Position numbers and translations under genes: made by a program
Notes under the pieces: model-generated
Told to the model about the DNA's origin: nothing
The model's input: only the letters and a program-made list of their open reading frames with translations
The model's database searches: none
Assembly (NCBI RefSeq): GCF_014655295.1
Contig: NZ_BNBI01000002.1
Location: 124,001 to 188,000 of the forward strand
Length of the DNA: 64,000 nt
Origin: Streptomyces fumanus
Lineage (GTDB): Bacteria > Actinomycetota > Actinomycetes > Streptomycetales > Streptomycetaceae
Direction: 5' to 3'
Shown here: one piece after another, positions 28,067 through 36,847 of the stretch
Position numbering within the stretch: the stretch's first letter is position 1
Layout: each line of letters begins with the position of its first letter

Positions 28067-29587
28067 TCATGAGGCAGTCACGGCATCGCGCGCTCGCAGG
28101 AACCGGTCCAAGACAGCGACCGGTGACCTCGGATGCATCCTCCGGCGGGCGTCGAGCGACGCCTCCCACTGCTGGGTCAGGCCGGCCATGAGGCGGCGGC
28201 GCATGCCGGGGGTGACGTGGGCGTACCGCGCGGACACTGAGCCGTCGATGTGACCCATGCGCTCGTCCATGAGGACCTTCTCCGTTCCGAGGTCCTCCAT
28301 GTGGGTGCGGTGGGAGTGGCGCAGGCCGTGGGGGGTGAGACCCCTGGCGATCGGGGCCCAGCAGGAGTCGGCACGGTCCTGAGCGTTGCGGCCGCGGACC
28401 GGCACACCTGGCCACGGGGCACCGAGCAGCGGCACGGGACGGGCCTCCTGGGGCGCCTTCTTCGGGTACCAGCCGGAGGTCGCCGGTGTGAACAGCCAGG
28501 TGGCGAAGCCGTTGCGACGCCAGTGCGCGGCGTTCTCCGTCGGTGCGCCTCCGCGCACGAAGTTCAGCTCCGCGATGGCCAGTTCCACTCGTGCACGGGT
28601 TTCTTCCCGGACGCGCTCCGGGTGGTTCAGGACGTTGGAGACCGTGCCGGTGGAGACTCCTGAGCGGCGGGCGACATCGACGAGTTTGGCACCCTGATGC
28701 CCTCCGGTGCGGGCGGTGCCCTGCCCTCGGAAGACGTACCGCTTGCCGTGGCACGGACACGGGGCAGGCTTCGTACGCGCGATGTGGTCGGCGACCAGGG
28801 CCGACAGCCAGTCCATCGCGTCGATGGTGCGGTAGCTGTCGTCCTTGGGCGGGCAACGGACCACCTCGCCCGAGTCCAGCTCGTACAACTGGTGCTCCAC
28901 GCGTATGGCTCCAGGCCGGGCGTACCGGGTCTCCAGTCCGACGATCTCGCCCCACCGCATCCCCGTGTAGCCCTTGAGGACGACGGCGACGAACTCGTCG
29001 TCACGGCCGGACAGCAGCGCCGCCCGCTCTGCGATGAGCAGCAAGCCCAGCGGATCGGTGATGACCTTTTCGGGGCCACGGTCGCGGGAGCGGCCGGCGC
29101 GTTTGCCACGCCCGCGCCGCTTTGCGGCGGGGTTGGAGGCGATGAGGCCCTCGTCCACGGCGTCTTCCAGGATGAGGTGGAGCGTCGAGCGCCATGTCTT
29201 GACGCTGGACGCGGCGTAGGCGGCCTTCTCGCGCTTCTCCCAGGTGTCCACGTCCGAGCGGAGGATGCCGGCGAGGGCCGTGTCGGCGAACACGGGGAGC
29301 AGGTGCTCCTCGATGTGACGCCGGTAGTTCTGCATGGTCGAAGCGGCCAGGTCCTGGGCCTCGTACCAGCGGTTGGCGTACTCGCCGAACGTCTCTAGGC
29401 CGGCCGACGGGTCGCGCCAGGTGCCACGTCGAATCTTGGCCTCTTCCTCGTCCGCAGCCTGCTTGGCTTCCCGCTTGGTCGCGAACTTGATCACCGTGCC
29501 CGTCGGGTCGGCAACCGTGCCGTACTCACCCTTGCTGATCTTGTATCTGCCGCGCCAGTAGCTGCCGCGCTTCTCGGCGTAGCCCAC
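28067..29587 (-). CDS. int: tyrosine recombinase with internal LacI-type HTH
   Basis: Site-specific integrase of 506 residues. N-terminal arm-binding region (about 1-60), core-binding SAM-like domain (about 65-155), catalytic domain with Arg211 (GYTGMRWGEIVGL), Lys of the beta-hairpin near 248, HGLRH at 420-424, His446 (RMGHIDG) and nucleophile Tyr455 (SARYAHV). Residues about 301-345 are an almost perfect LacI-family headpiece (VDVARRSGVSTGTVSNVL then VREETRARVELAIAEL) inserted between the hairpin and the second catalytic block. This is not part of the standard fold. The gene faces away from attL, and its own att site is the tRNA-Pro. Confidence 0.92.
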   Translation of the reverse strand: MGYAEKRGSYWRGRYKISKGEYGTVADPTGTVIKFATKREAKQAADEEEAKIRRGTWRDPSAGLETFGEYANRWYEAQDLAASTMQNYRRHIEEHLLPVFADTALAGILRSDVDTWEKREKAAYAASSVKTWRSTLHLILEDAVDEGLIASNPAAKRRGRGKRAGRSRDRGPEKVITDPLGLLLIAERAALLSGRDDEFVAVVLKGYTGMRWGEIVGLETRYARPGAIRVEHQLYELDSGEVVRCPPKDDSYRTIDAMDWLSALVADHIARTKPAPCPCHGKRYVFRGQGTARTGGHQGAKLVDVARRSGVSTGTVSNVLNHPERVREETRARVELAIAELNFVRGGAPTENAAHWRRNGFATWLFTPATSGWYPKKAPQEARPVPLLGAPWPGVPVRGRNAQDRADSCWAPIARGLTPHGLRHSHRTHMEDLGTEKVLMDERMGHIDGSVSARYAHVTPGMRRRLMAGLTQQWEASLDARRRMHPRSPVAVLDRFLRARDAVTAS

Positions 29588-29626
29588 GCCTCGGGTTATC
29601 TCCTGTCTGCGGTGTACCGGGTGTTG

Positions 29627-30004
29627 TCAGACGGCAGTGCCGTACTGGGACCTGCGGGGCGGTCGGGCCCGAAGACGTGGGGCGGGCGAGGTGGTGAGCC
29701 CTGCCCGTGAGGTGGCAGGCGCCGGCCTATCGACCGGGCTGGACGGAGGGGTCTGCGTTGATGGCGAGTCGGGTCGCAGGGGGGTTGGCTGCTCGTGCAT
29801 TCGGATGATCTCGGCAAGGTGTTCGGCGGTGAAGCGGTAGGCGCGGCCGACTCGTGTGTGCGGTATCAAGCGCCGACGCGCCCGGTCCTTGACCCACCAA
29901 GCCGAGCAGCCGAGCGTCTCGGCGATTTCCTCGGGGCGGTAGAGGCGGGGCGGAGGGACGTCAGACGGCCTGTGGGGCACGGGCGCGGGCGTGGATTGGT
30001 GCAA
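29627..30004 (-). CDS. excisionase-like HTH protein
   Basis: About 125 residues if translation starts at the TTG at 30004, which has AGGAG eight bases upstream; a GTG at 29980 is the alternative. The core LYRPEEIAETLGCSAWWVKDR then LIPHTRVGRAYRF is a MerR/Xis-type winged helix of the HTH_17 class used by excisionases. The C-terminal 50 residues are Pro/Ser/Arg-rich and probably disordered. Position directly upstream of int on the same strand (about 40 bp apart) supports a role as recombination directionality factor or int regulator. Confidence 0.75.
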   Translation of the reverse strand: MHQSTPAPVPHRPSDVPPPRLYRPEEIAETLGCSAWWVKDRARRRLIPHTRVGRAYRFTAEHLAEIIRMHEQPTPLRPDSPSTQTPPSSPVDRPAPATSRAGLTTSPAPRLRARPPRRSQYGTAV

Positions 30005-30051
30005 GGGGGCGGCTCCTGGTCGGGAGGGCGGGGAGGGGCTGCGTGAGCGGC

Positions 30052-30330
30052 TCAGGCGGCGCCCGGCTCCTGGAGGAGGGCGGCGGGTGACACCTGCAGG
30101 GCTGCGGCGATGGCGACGAGGTCGTCGATATCGCATCGCCGTTTGGCGAGTTCGATGCGGGACAGCATCGTGTTGGACATCGGCCGGCCGAGAGCGGTGA
30201 CACGAGCGGCAAGCTCCCGTTGCGGGAGGTCGCGCTCGATGCGGAAAATTCCCATGGTGCGGGCCACCGTCAATCCTGCGGGTCCTATTCCCAGAGGTCG
30301 TGCTGCCATGGCTCCAGTTGTAGCGCGCAT
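30052..30330 (-). CDS. small Xre-type regulator
   Basis: 92 residues with one helix-turn-helix: RDLPQRELAARVTALGRPMS then MLSRIELAKRRCDIDDLVAIA. It resembles the immunity/maintenance repressors of actinomycete mobile elements. The start is uncertain: ATG at 30330 has no clear ribosome-binding site and another ATG lies at 30309. It precedes the excisionase-like gene on the same strand and diverges from the replication genes, a repressor-like position. Confidence 0.72.
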   Translation of the reverse strand: MRATTGAMAARPLGIGPAGLTVARTMGIFRIERDLPQRELAARVTALGRPMSNTMLSRIELAKRRCDIDDLVAIAAALQVSPAALLQEPGAA

Positions 30331-30819
30331 TCGGCGGTTTGGTTAACCGGCGATCGTCGGCTATGTTGCGCCGCGCTCAATCGATGAGCGAGGCGGTCGG
30401 GGTGCTGCGCAAGGCCGGATCCCGAACGGGCCCCGACACCAGAGAGCCGCTCTAACGTGGGATGTTGTGTTGTAGCTTCGCCGCCCGCAGACGTCAACGG
30501 TTTGCCGATGTGATCCTTCTGGCTCGGGTTTCCGGGCAACTATTTGGTCAGCGGCCGATCGTGCCCTACCGTTTTCCCACCGCCCTCTCCGACCTGTTTC
30601 CGACCGCCTTTCTGCCGTCAGAGATCTGGCCGTTTGGGGCTGGACTTGTCCGCACTGGGTGTGGCTATGTTGACGACAGTTCCGGAAAAGCCGCAACCGG
30701 CTCAGCGAGCCGAGCGGCAGCCGGTCGGCAACTCCCCCACACCTGACGCCACCACCGCCCCCGTCGACGGTGAGCCATGGGTGCCCGCCCCTGGCCACCG
30801 AGTGAGGACCGCCCCGCTC
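30331..30819. other. divergent control region of the element
   Basis: About 490 bp between the Xre gene and the replication gene. The frame of the downstream gene stays open through most of it, but codon use degrades upstream of about 30820. It probably holds the Xre-controlled promoters. Near 30340-30360 there is GGTTTGGTTAACC, the most AT-rich stretch. Confidence 0.4.
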
Positions 30820-31728
30820 TTGGCACGAATCCGCACCATCAAGCCCGAAGCCTTCGTCTCCGAGTCCCTGGCCGCCGTCACCCTGACCGCCGAGCGCACC
30901 TTCTTCGGCTTGCTCACCCAGGCCGACGACCAGGGCCGCCACCGCGACCACGCCGCGATCATCGCCGGACAGCTCTGGGTCCTGCGCCCCGAACACACCC
31001 CCGCTGACGTCGAGAAGGACCTCGCCCAGCTCGCCGACGCCGGCCTCATCTGCCGCTACACCGGCCCGGACGACAAGCGTTACCTGCACGTCGTCACCTG
31101 GCACCAGCACCAGAAGATCAACCGGCCCAGCAAGAGCCGGCTCCCCGCATGCCCTCACCACGACACCGTCGGCGGCGCCGCACGAGTTGGCCTCACCGAG
31201 GCCGCACCGCTGCCTCACGGAACCCTCCGTGAGGGCTCCCGCCACCAGCAAGAGACAGCCGTGAATCGCGGAGAGGAGAGTGAAAGTGCAGGTCAGAGCG
31301 GTTTCACGGAGCCTTTCGTGAAGGCGCACGACAGGCTCACGGAGCAGTCAGTGAGTCCTCAGGGTCCGGATCTAGGACCTAGGATCATGGATCTAGGAAG
31401 TACCCCTTCGGGGGGCGCAAGCGCCCCCGCGCCCGACACCGTCTCGGCCAAGCAACTCATCGCCGAATACGCCGCCGCTTGCGCACACCGCCCGCCCCAG
31501 GACGTCCTGGGCCATCTCGGTCGCGAGGTGCGCAAGCTGCTCGACGAGGGCATCGACCCCGCACACATCCGGGCCGGCCTCACGCTGCATCGCGCCAAGG
31601 GCCTGCACCCCCGCATCCTGCCGAGCCTTGTGCACGAGGCCATGAACGCCACCCCCGCCAGGCAGGCTGTCCACAGGTCGTGGACAAACCCCGCCGATGT
31701 CGCCGCCGCCTATGGAGACCAGCTCTGA
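30820..31728 (+). CDS. replisome-organiser-like replication protein
   Basis: About 302 residues from the TTG at 30820, giving the family-typical start MARIRTIKPEAFVSESLAAV; GAGGA lies 11 bases upstream. An in-frame ATG at 30667 would add 51 residues. The first 110 residues form a winged-helix domain (LTAERTFFGLLTQADDQGR, YLHVVTWHQHQKINRPSKSR) common to phage and plasmid replication initiators; a variable linker and a helical C-terminal domain follow. It overlaps the DnaC-like gene. It probably binds the origin and recruits the helicase loader. Confidence 0.78.
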   Translation: MARIRTIKPEAFVSESLAAVTLTAERTFFGLLTQADDQGRHRDHAAIIAGQLWVLRPEHTPADVEKDLAQLADAGLICRYTGPDDKRYLHVVTWHQHQKINRPSKSRLPACPHHDTVGGAARVGLTEAAPLPHGTLREGSRHQQETAVNRGEESESAGQSGFTEPFVKAHDRLTEQSVSPQGPDLGPRIMDLGSTPSGGASAPAPDTVSAKQLIAEYAAACAHRPPQDVLGHLGREVRKLLDEGIDPAHIRAGLTLHRAKGLHPRILPSLVHEAMNATPARQAVHRSWTNPADVAAAYGDQL

Positions 31729-32420
31729 CCGCCACCCTCACCCGCGAACCACAGCAGGTCGGCCCCATCGCCGCCCGCCTCAACGACATCCTGGCCAGGC
31801 GGGGCATCGACCCCGCCGCAGCGGCCGCCGGGGAGCCCCCGGCCGCGTCGGTCACCGCCCTGGAGCTCGCCGACACCCGCATCCCCGCCCGCTACCGCCG
31901 CGCCCTGGCCGACCACCCGCAGATCACCGCCTGGGCCGACGAGATCGCCCGCGCCGGACGCCCCGGCCCCGGCGGACCCGGCATCGCCGAAGGCCCGTCG
32001 CTGCTGATCGCCGGCCCCACCGGCACCGGCAAGACCCACCAGGCGTACGGCGCCATCCGCACCCTCCTCGCCTGCGGAGTCCGCCTGCGCTGGGAAGCCA
32101 TCACCACCGCCGACCTCCACGCCCGCCTGCGCCCCCGCGCCGGCCACGACACCGAACGCGACCTGCAGACCCTGGCACGCAGCCCGCTGCTGCTGCTGGA
32201 CGACCTCGGCGCGGCCAGGACCAGCGAGTGGACCGAGGAGCTGACCTACCGGCTCGTCAACCACCGGTACGAGCACATGCTCCCCACCCTCATCACCACC
32301 AACCTCCCCACCGCCGAACTCCGCTCCGCCCTCGGCGACCGCGTCGCCTCCCGCCTCGCCGAGATGACCGAACGCGTCATCCTCGACGGCCCCGACCGAC
32401 GCCGCCACCGGTCCACCTGA
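31680..32420 (+). CDS. DnaC/IstB-like AAA ATPase (helicase loader)
   Basis: About 246 residues from the GTG at 31680, or 231 from a CTG at 31725 that overlaps the upstream stop (CTGA). Walker A LIAGPTGTGKTHQAYG, Walker B LLLLDDLGAARTSEW, sensor LITTNLP, and the arginine finger region GDRVASRLAEMTERV are typical of DnaC/DnaI/IstB. With the preceding replisome-organiser gene it forms a phage-type replication module. There is no transposase nearby, so an IstB role is unlikely. The start codon is the least certain part. Confidence 0.83.
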   Translation: MDKPRRCRRRLWRPALTATLTREPQQVGPIAARLNDILARRGIDPAAAAAGEPPAASVTALELADTRIPARYRRALADHPQITAWADEIARAGRPGPGGPGIAEGPSLLIAGPTGTGKTHQAYGAIRTLLACGVRLRWEAITTADLHARLRPRAGHDTERDLQTLARSPLLLLDDLGAARTSEWTEELTYRLVNHRYEHMLPTLITTNLPTAELRSALGDRVASRLAEMTERVILDGPDRRRHRST

Positions 32421-32514
32421 ACCGGCAGCAGTCCGCCGACCACTGGGTCCGGATTTTCGAGAGGCTCTCATCCTGGGACCGGAGTGGTGCCAGGACCGAA
32501 TGCGGGTCGACTTA

Positions 32515-32937
32515 GGGGACCGGGGACCGAGTGCGGGGACCGGGGACCGAGCGCGGGGACCGGTCCCCAACGTGCGGGGACCATCCGGGGACCGACGCAG
32601 CGACAACCCGTCGGGGACCGAGGCCCGACTCGGGGACCACACCTGGGGACCGGGGGCCGAAATTGGGAGCGGGGACCGGGATTCGATCGGGGACTGAAGA
32701 CCGGTCCCCGGCACACCCATCGGTCCCGGGGACCGGTCCCGGCGAAGCAGCAGGTCACGCGGCCCACGGCTGCGTGGAAAGTGGAGTGCGACGGGACCGA
32801 CGTCCCATGGACGGGGACCGGCGTCAGCGTCGGGATGGAGACCGGGGACCGACTCCGGGGGGCCGGGGACGGGGAGTGGGGGCCGGGGACGAACCCGGGG
32901 ACCGGTCCCCAACGGGCTCATCGGATGTGGGGACCTA
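32515..32937. repeat. GGGGACC iteron-like array, candidate origin
   Basis: A 700-bp gap (32421-33147) with about 16 copies of GGGGACC(G) on the plus strand between 32515 and 32937 and one more near 33019, plus several inverse copies. Two identical 14-bp perfect palindromes GGGGACCGGTCCCC occur at 32555-32568 and 32897-32910, each followed by AACG. The array begins 95 bp after the helicase-loader gene, so it may be the replication origin or a transfer origin. No protein is encoded here. Confidence 0.7.
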
Positions 32938-33147
32938 GATCACCAGTCCCCTCACTTTCGGGACGGCATCCACCCGTGACCCATCTCCGGTCCCCGCACG
33001 CCAGCGGCCAGAAGAAGTGGGGACCAGTCCCCCATCGGCTCGGGTCCCGGAACAGCACACCTCCCTGGCCCGTCCCTCCGCACCCTCCCCCGGGAGCCAC
33101 ACAACACCACACGCCAGGCCATGCTCAGACGGCCGAAAGAGACTTCC

Positions 33148-33780
33148 GTGCACCAGGCAAACCACGAATCACCCCCCAGCCCCCACCGGGACACCACCAC
33201 CCCGGCCCCAGGCGGAGCAAGTTATCGGCCAAGACACTCTTCCCCGCCGGGGAAGGCGTCCCGGCCAGAGCCCGCCCCGGGGATGGCGGGAGCGGACCGG
33301 CACCAGGAGGTGCCGGCCCACCAGACAGCGACCGAGGGCGGATCGCAGCCGGAGGAGAAGCCGTCACCGCGCAAGCGCCGCACCACGAAGAAGACCTCGC
33401 GCAAGCGCTCGCCGAAACCGACCGCACACAAGCGTGACTACGTATGCAGCGTCCGCCTGAACGACGACGAGAAGACCCAGCTCGCCACCGCCGCTCGCGC
33501 GACCCGTACAAGCCTGCCCGCCTTTCTCGCCCGCAGCGGCCTCGCCGCCGCCCAGGACCTAGACAACACCGCCGCCGCCATAGCCGGCCACCGTGAGCTG
33601 GTCGCCGAACTGTTCGCCGCGCGCCGGCACCTCGGGCAGGTCGGCAACAACCTCAACCAAATCGCCCGCGCCCTCAACACCGGTGCTCCCTCTGCCGAAA
33701 TCGACGCGGTCATCACAGCGGTCCAGCGTGCCGTGAGCCGCGTACAGGCAGCTACCGACCGACTGCTGGAACAGCACTGA
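33148..33780 (+). CDS. MobC-like mobilisation protein
   Basis: About 210 residues from the GTG at 33148; ATG at 33121 or 33283 are alternatives. The first 90 residues are basic, Pro/Lys-rich and likely disordered. The conserved part has a ribbon-helix-helix-like start (VCSVRLNDDEKTQLATAARA) and the MobC hallmark HLGQVGNNLNQIARALNTG. MobC proteins load the relaxase at oriT. No relaxase gene follows; the next gene is a HAD hydrolase, so the relaxase is lost or supplied in trans. Confidence 0.78.
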   Translation: MHQANHESPPSPHRDTTTPAPGGASYRPRHSSPPGKASRPEPAPGMAGADRHQEVPAHQTATEGGSQPEEKPSPRKRRTTKKTSRKRSPKPTAHKRDYVCSVRLNDDEKTQLATAARATRTSLPAFLARSGLAAAQDLDNTAAAIAGHRELVAELFAARRHLGQVGNNLNQIARALNTGAPSAEIDAVITAVQRAVSRVQAATDRLLEQH

Positions 33781-34017
33781 CCCGACTTCCGGACGACGCC
33801 CCGCCTCCACCAGCCCCAGCAGGCCGACGTGAGGGAGGTGGAGAAGTCCCAGGTCAGGCCCGCAGGCATAGACGGACTGCTAGGGGATAGGGGCCGAACT
33901 CGGGCTCGGCAGGTACCAGTTGCCCCCAAACGCATATCGAAGCGGCAGGCTTGTCGGCGATTCACCCGTCTGTGCGCGGTAGCTTTTTGTAAGGACAAGG
34001 GAGAGGAAGCAACCAGC

Positions 34018-34680
34018 ATGCCGCAACCCATGGGTGCCACGGATCAGCCAGCCAAGCAGGGACTCATCCTCGACTTCGCCGGGGTGTTGACCGCCGATCC
34101 GCGGTCCGTGCACCGAGCCTGGTGCGAGTCCGAAGGGCTTCGCCCGGAAGCGTGGCGTGCCACGCTCAACGATGACCCGGAGGGCCGGCGGTTGTACGCG
34201 GCGCTGGAGGTCGGCGAGATCAACCAGGAGGAGTGGAACAAGCGCACTGCGGCCCTTCTCGGTGCCCATGTCGTACCGGAGAACCTGATGGGTCGGGCCT
34301 GGTCCGCGGTGCCCGCGGCCCGCCGTATGGCCGCGCTCGCGCGTGCCGCCAAGGACGGGGGATACCGTCTCGCTCTCTTGTCGAACAGCTTCGGCATGGA
34401 CCCCTTCAACCCGTACATGAACGCCAACGTTTGGGACCTCTTCGACGTGCACGTCATCTCCGAGCAGGTCGGCATGGCGAAGCCCGACCCCGCCATCTAC
34501 GAGCTGACGCTGGAACGCCTCGGGCTTCCCGGACAGGCGTGCGTGTTCGTCGACGACCACCCTCGGAACCTCCCGCCGGCCCAGGCCCTGGGCATCACCA
34601 CCGTCCTCGCGACGGACGAAGCGTCCACGGTGGCGGAACTGGAAAGACTGCTCGGTGTGAGCGCCGCGCTTTCCGTCTAG
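34018..34680 (+). CDS. HAD-superfamily hydrolase
   Basis: 220 residues. Motif I LILDFAGVLTADP has the nucleophile Asp but Ala at the +2 position usually held by Asp; motif II LLSNSFG; motif III Lys in MAKPDPAIYE; motif IV CVFVDDHPRNL. This resembles the HAD-IA epoxide-hydrolase/haloacid-dehalogenase-like group. ATG at 34018 has GAGAGGAAG upstream. It lies just before the cargo operon regulator but about 100 bp away, and may be first gene of the glycosyltransferase region. Confidence 0.82.
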   Translation: MPQPMGATDQPAKQGLILDFAGVLTADPRSVHRAWCESEGLRPEAWRATLNDDPEGRRLYAALEVGEINQEEWNKRTAALLGAHVVPENLMGRAWSAVPAARRMAALARAAKDGGYRLALLSNSFGMDPFNPYMNANVWDLFDVHVISEQVGMAKPDPAIYELTLERLGLPGQACVFVDDHPRNLPPAQALGITTVLATDEASTVAELERLLGVSAALSV

Positions 34681-34786
34681 CGGCGACTTCCAGCCAACTG
34701 GGCTCTGCTCTCGTGCCTACGCCTGTCGCTGCTCGTAAGGCAGTGGGTACGGTCCGTGCCTGGCCGATCGGGGAGGAGCTGCTGGC

Positions 34787-35989
34787 ATGCAATGGTCCGA
34801 GTACAGCACCGCTGAACGGCTCAGGTCGCTGCGCGGTGGCATGACGCAGGAGCAGTTGGCGGAAGCCGCCGACGTCTCCGTGGGCGTCGTACGGAAACTG
34901 GAACGCGGTGGCACCGCTTCCCTTCCGTCGCTTCTGTCCATCGCCTCCGCCCTCGGCACCGACATCGCCGTGCTCCTCGGCCAACAGGCGCCCCGTCGCT
35001 CCATGGACCGCGACGAGCGTGCGGCATTGCGGGCGCTGTCCGCTGCCACGCACGATGCCGCCATCGGCATCCCCACCGACACCGAGCCAGGCACCGTTCA
35101 GGAGCTCCGCGATGTCGTCCGGCGCGCTGACGCCGCCTACTGGGCAGGGCGCTACACCGAACTCGGTGCGCTGCTCGGAGCCTTGCTTCCGGAAGCTCGC
35201 GCCCGGTACGACTTGGCGGACGCCGACGAGCGGGAGGCCGCGGCCGGCGTCCTGGCCGACGTCTTCCAGACCGCCGGGATGGCCGCGAACGTGTGGGGTT
35301 CACGGGACCTGGCCTACGCGGCGCTCACCTACGGCCGGCAGATCGCCGTTCAGGCCGGTGACGACCTGCGGGATGCCCATCTGGCCGCGACCACGGCGTG
35401 GGTGAATCTCCGCGACGGGCGGACCGCGCAGGGTTTCGCCCTCGCCGCGGCTCAGGCCGACCGGATCGAACCCAAGATGTCCGAGCACGATCCGGACCGG
35501 TTGTCTGTGTACGGGCAGCTCGTCACGAACGCTGCTGTGGCCGCATCCCGGGGTGGCTCCTCGCCGGACACCGCACGGGAGTATCTCTCCCAGGCCCACG
35601 CGGTCGGCGCCCGCCTCGGAATGGAACACGCCCGTGGCCGGCATGCCCAGCCCTTCGGGCCTCTGTACGCCGGTACGCAGGCCATGAGCGTCGCCGTCGC
35701 CCTCGGCGACACCGGCGGTGCGCTGCGGCTCATGGACACGGTCCGGCTGGACGACACGGTGCCCCTCGCCACTCGGGCCCGATACGGCCTCGACGTCGCC
35801 TTGACGCACGTGGAGTGCCGCCGATGGGACCAGGCTGCCGACACCCTGGAAAGCGTCTGCGGCATGGCATCGGCGTGGGCGCGGCACCAGATGCTGCCCG
35901 GAGTGATCATCTCCCGTCTCGCCGGTGTGTCCGTCGCGCGGCTCCGCGGGCTCGCCCGTGCGGCCGGTGTGCCCCTCGCCGTCCGCTGA
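34787..35989 (+). CDS. Xre regulator with TPR-like C-terminal domain
   Basis: 400 residues. N-terminal helix-turn-helix at about 9-62 (LRSLRGGMTQEQLAEAADVS, GVVRKLERGG), followed by an alpha-helical, TPR-like domain of about 300 residues (AAYWAGRYTELGALLGALLP, AYAALTYGRQIAVQ, ARYGLDVALTHVECRRW). This architecture is abundant in Streptomyces and controls secondary metabolism or mobile elements, often in response to peptides. It is likely the pathway regulator of the downstream glycosylation operon. Confidence 0.85.
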   Translation: MQWSEYSTAERLRSLRGGMTQEQLAEAADVSVGVVRKLERGGTASLPSLLSIASALGTDIAVLLGQQAPRRSMDRDERAALRALSAATHDAAIGIPTDTEPGTVQELRDVVRRADAAYWAGRYTELGALLGALLPEARARYDLADADEREAAAGVLADVFQTAGMAANVWGSRDLAYAALTYGRQIAVQAGDDLRDAHLAATTAWVNLRDGRTAQGFALAAAQADRIEPKMSEHDPDRLSVYGQLVTNAAVAASRGGSSPDTAREYLSQAHAVGARLGMEHARGRHAQPFGPLYAGTQAMSVAVALGDTGGALRLMDTVRLDDTVPLATRARYGLDVALTHVECRRWDQAADTLESVCGMASAWARHQMLPGVIISRLAGVSVARLRGLARAAGVPLAVR

Positions 35990-36176
35990 CCGGCACCGCC
36001 ACGTGCCGTAGCAGCTCCCACGGCCGCCACCGTTCCGACTGTCACGTCCCGTTGCAGTCCTGCTGGAGGACGAGACCACGGAAGCACGGATCGTGTCAGG
36101 CCGTCGCGTCACGAGTTTCTGGCACTGCCACAGGCCGTGCCTGTCCCGCGGACAGGGCGGGCAGCACGCTGATCGC

Positions 36177-36650
36177 ATGTCCACATCCCCACCCGGCGGC
36201 ATCGGACACGTGCCGGTCGCCATCTATTCCTGCGCGTTCGAGTCGACCGCTGTCCGTGAGGCCGAACGCCGCGCACGCCGCTACGCCGACGCCCGGCACT
36301 GGCACGTGGCCGGCGCCTGGTCCGATGACGACCCGTGTGTGCCGTTGGACGTCCGCCCGGCGTGGACGGCTGTCACGACCACGCTGTCCTCCGGTCTGGT
36401 CCGCGGCATCATCGTCGCCGGAATCTCCCACCTCGCGGACGACGCCGCGCAGTTCGCCGCACTCGGTGTCCTCATCCGTGACCGAGGCGGCTTCCTCGCC
36501 GAGGCGACGTCCCCGCCACCCCGCCAGACCTCCGGACGACAGGAACGCTTGCGCGTTCTGCTCGAAGCCTCCGCGGGCTGGTGGCTGTGGAAAGACCTCG
36601 CTCCGGGAGCCGCCTCGTGCCCCGGGCACGGGCAGGAGTCGGTGATCTGA
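36177..36650 (+). CDS. hypothetical, degenerate resolvase-like fold
   Basis: 157 residues from the ATG at 36177. VPVAIYSCAFESTAVREAER, RRYADARHWHVAGAWSDDD, RPAWTAVTTTLSSGLVRGII, followed by ISHLADDAAQFAALGVLIRD, follow the strand-helix order of a serine-recombinase catalytic domain (AIYxRVSxxxQ ... A..RGW.vvg.. D... RPa...), but the catalytic Ser/Arg residues are not convincingly preserved and no DNA-binding domain follows. It is more likely a regulator than a recombinase. The next small gene overlaps its end. Confidence 0.6.
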   Translation: MSTSPPGGIGHVPVAIYSCAFESTAVREAERRARRYADARHWHVAGAWSDDDPCVPLDVRPAWTAVTTTLSSGLVRGIIVAGISHLADDAAQFAALGVLIRDRGGFLAEATSPPPRQTSGRQERLRVLLEASAGWWLWKDLAPGAASCPGHGQESVI

Positions 36651-36847
36651 TCGAGGACGCCGACGGGCGCCACGCCATCGTCACCGACATCAAGCAAGGC
36701 GCTGTGTGGGTCCTGCGTCCGGTGTCGGGCGGCACGACGAACCAATGGGAGACGGACGAGCCCGACAGCCTCCACGTCATCGAGACGCGCGAGGAACGCG
36801 TGAAACGACAGGCACCGCTTGATGCCCCGCCGCCACGCGGCTCATGA
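36617..36847 (+). CDS. small hypothetical protein, SH3-like beta fold
   Basis: 76 residues from GTG 36617. VGDLIEDADGRHAIVTDIKQ, then GAVWVLRPVSGGTTNQWE, reads as a small beta-barrel. It overlaps the upstream gene by 34 bp and its stop overlaps the ATG of the glycosyltransferase (ATGA). Its role is not known; it is probably an accessory or regulatory protein of the operon. Confidence 0.6.
   Translation: MPRARAGVGDLIEDADGRHAIVTDIKQGAVWVLRPVSGGTTNQWETDEPDSLHVIETREERVKRQAPLDAPPPRGS

Noticed and set aside
31680..32420. Transposition helper IstB of an IS21-type element
   Set aside because: No IstA transposase or terminal inverted repeats; context is a replication module.
32484..33437. Long plus-strand frame through the GGGGACC array, encoding a Gly/Pro/Thr repeat protein
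   Set aside because: The sequence is explained by iteron-like repeats; all frames stay open because the repeat lacks stops. It overlaps mobC in another frame.
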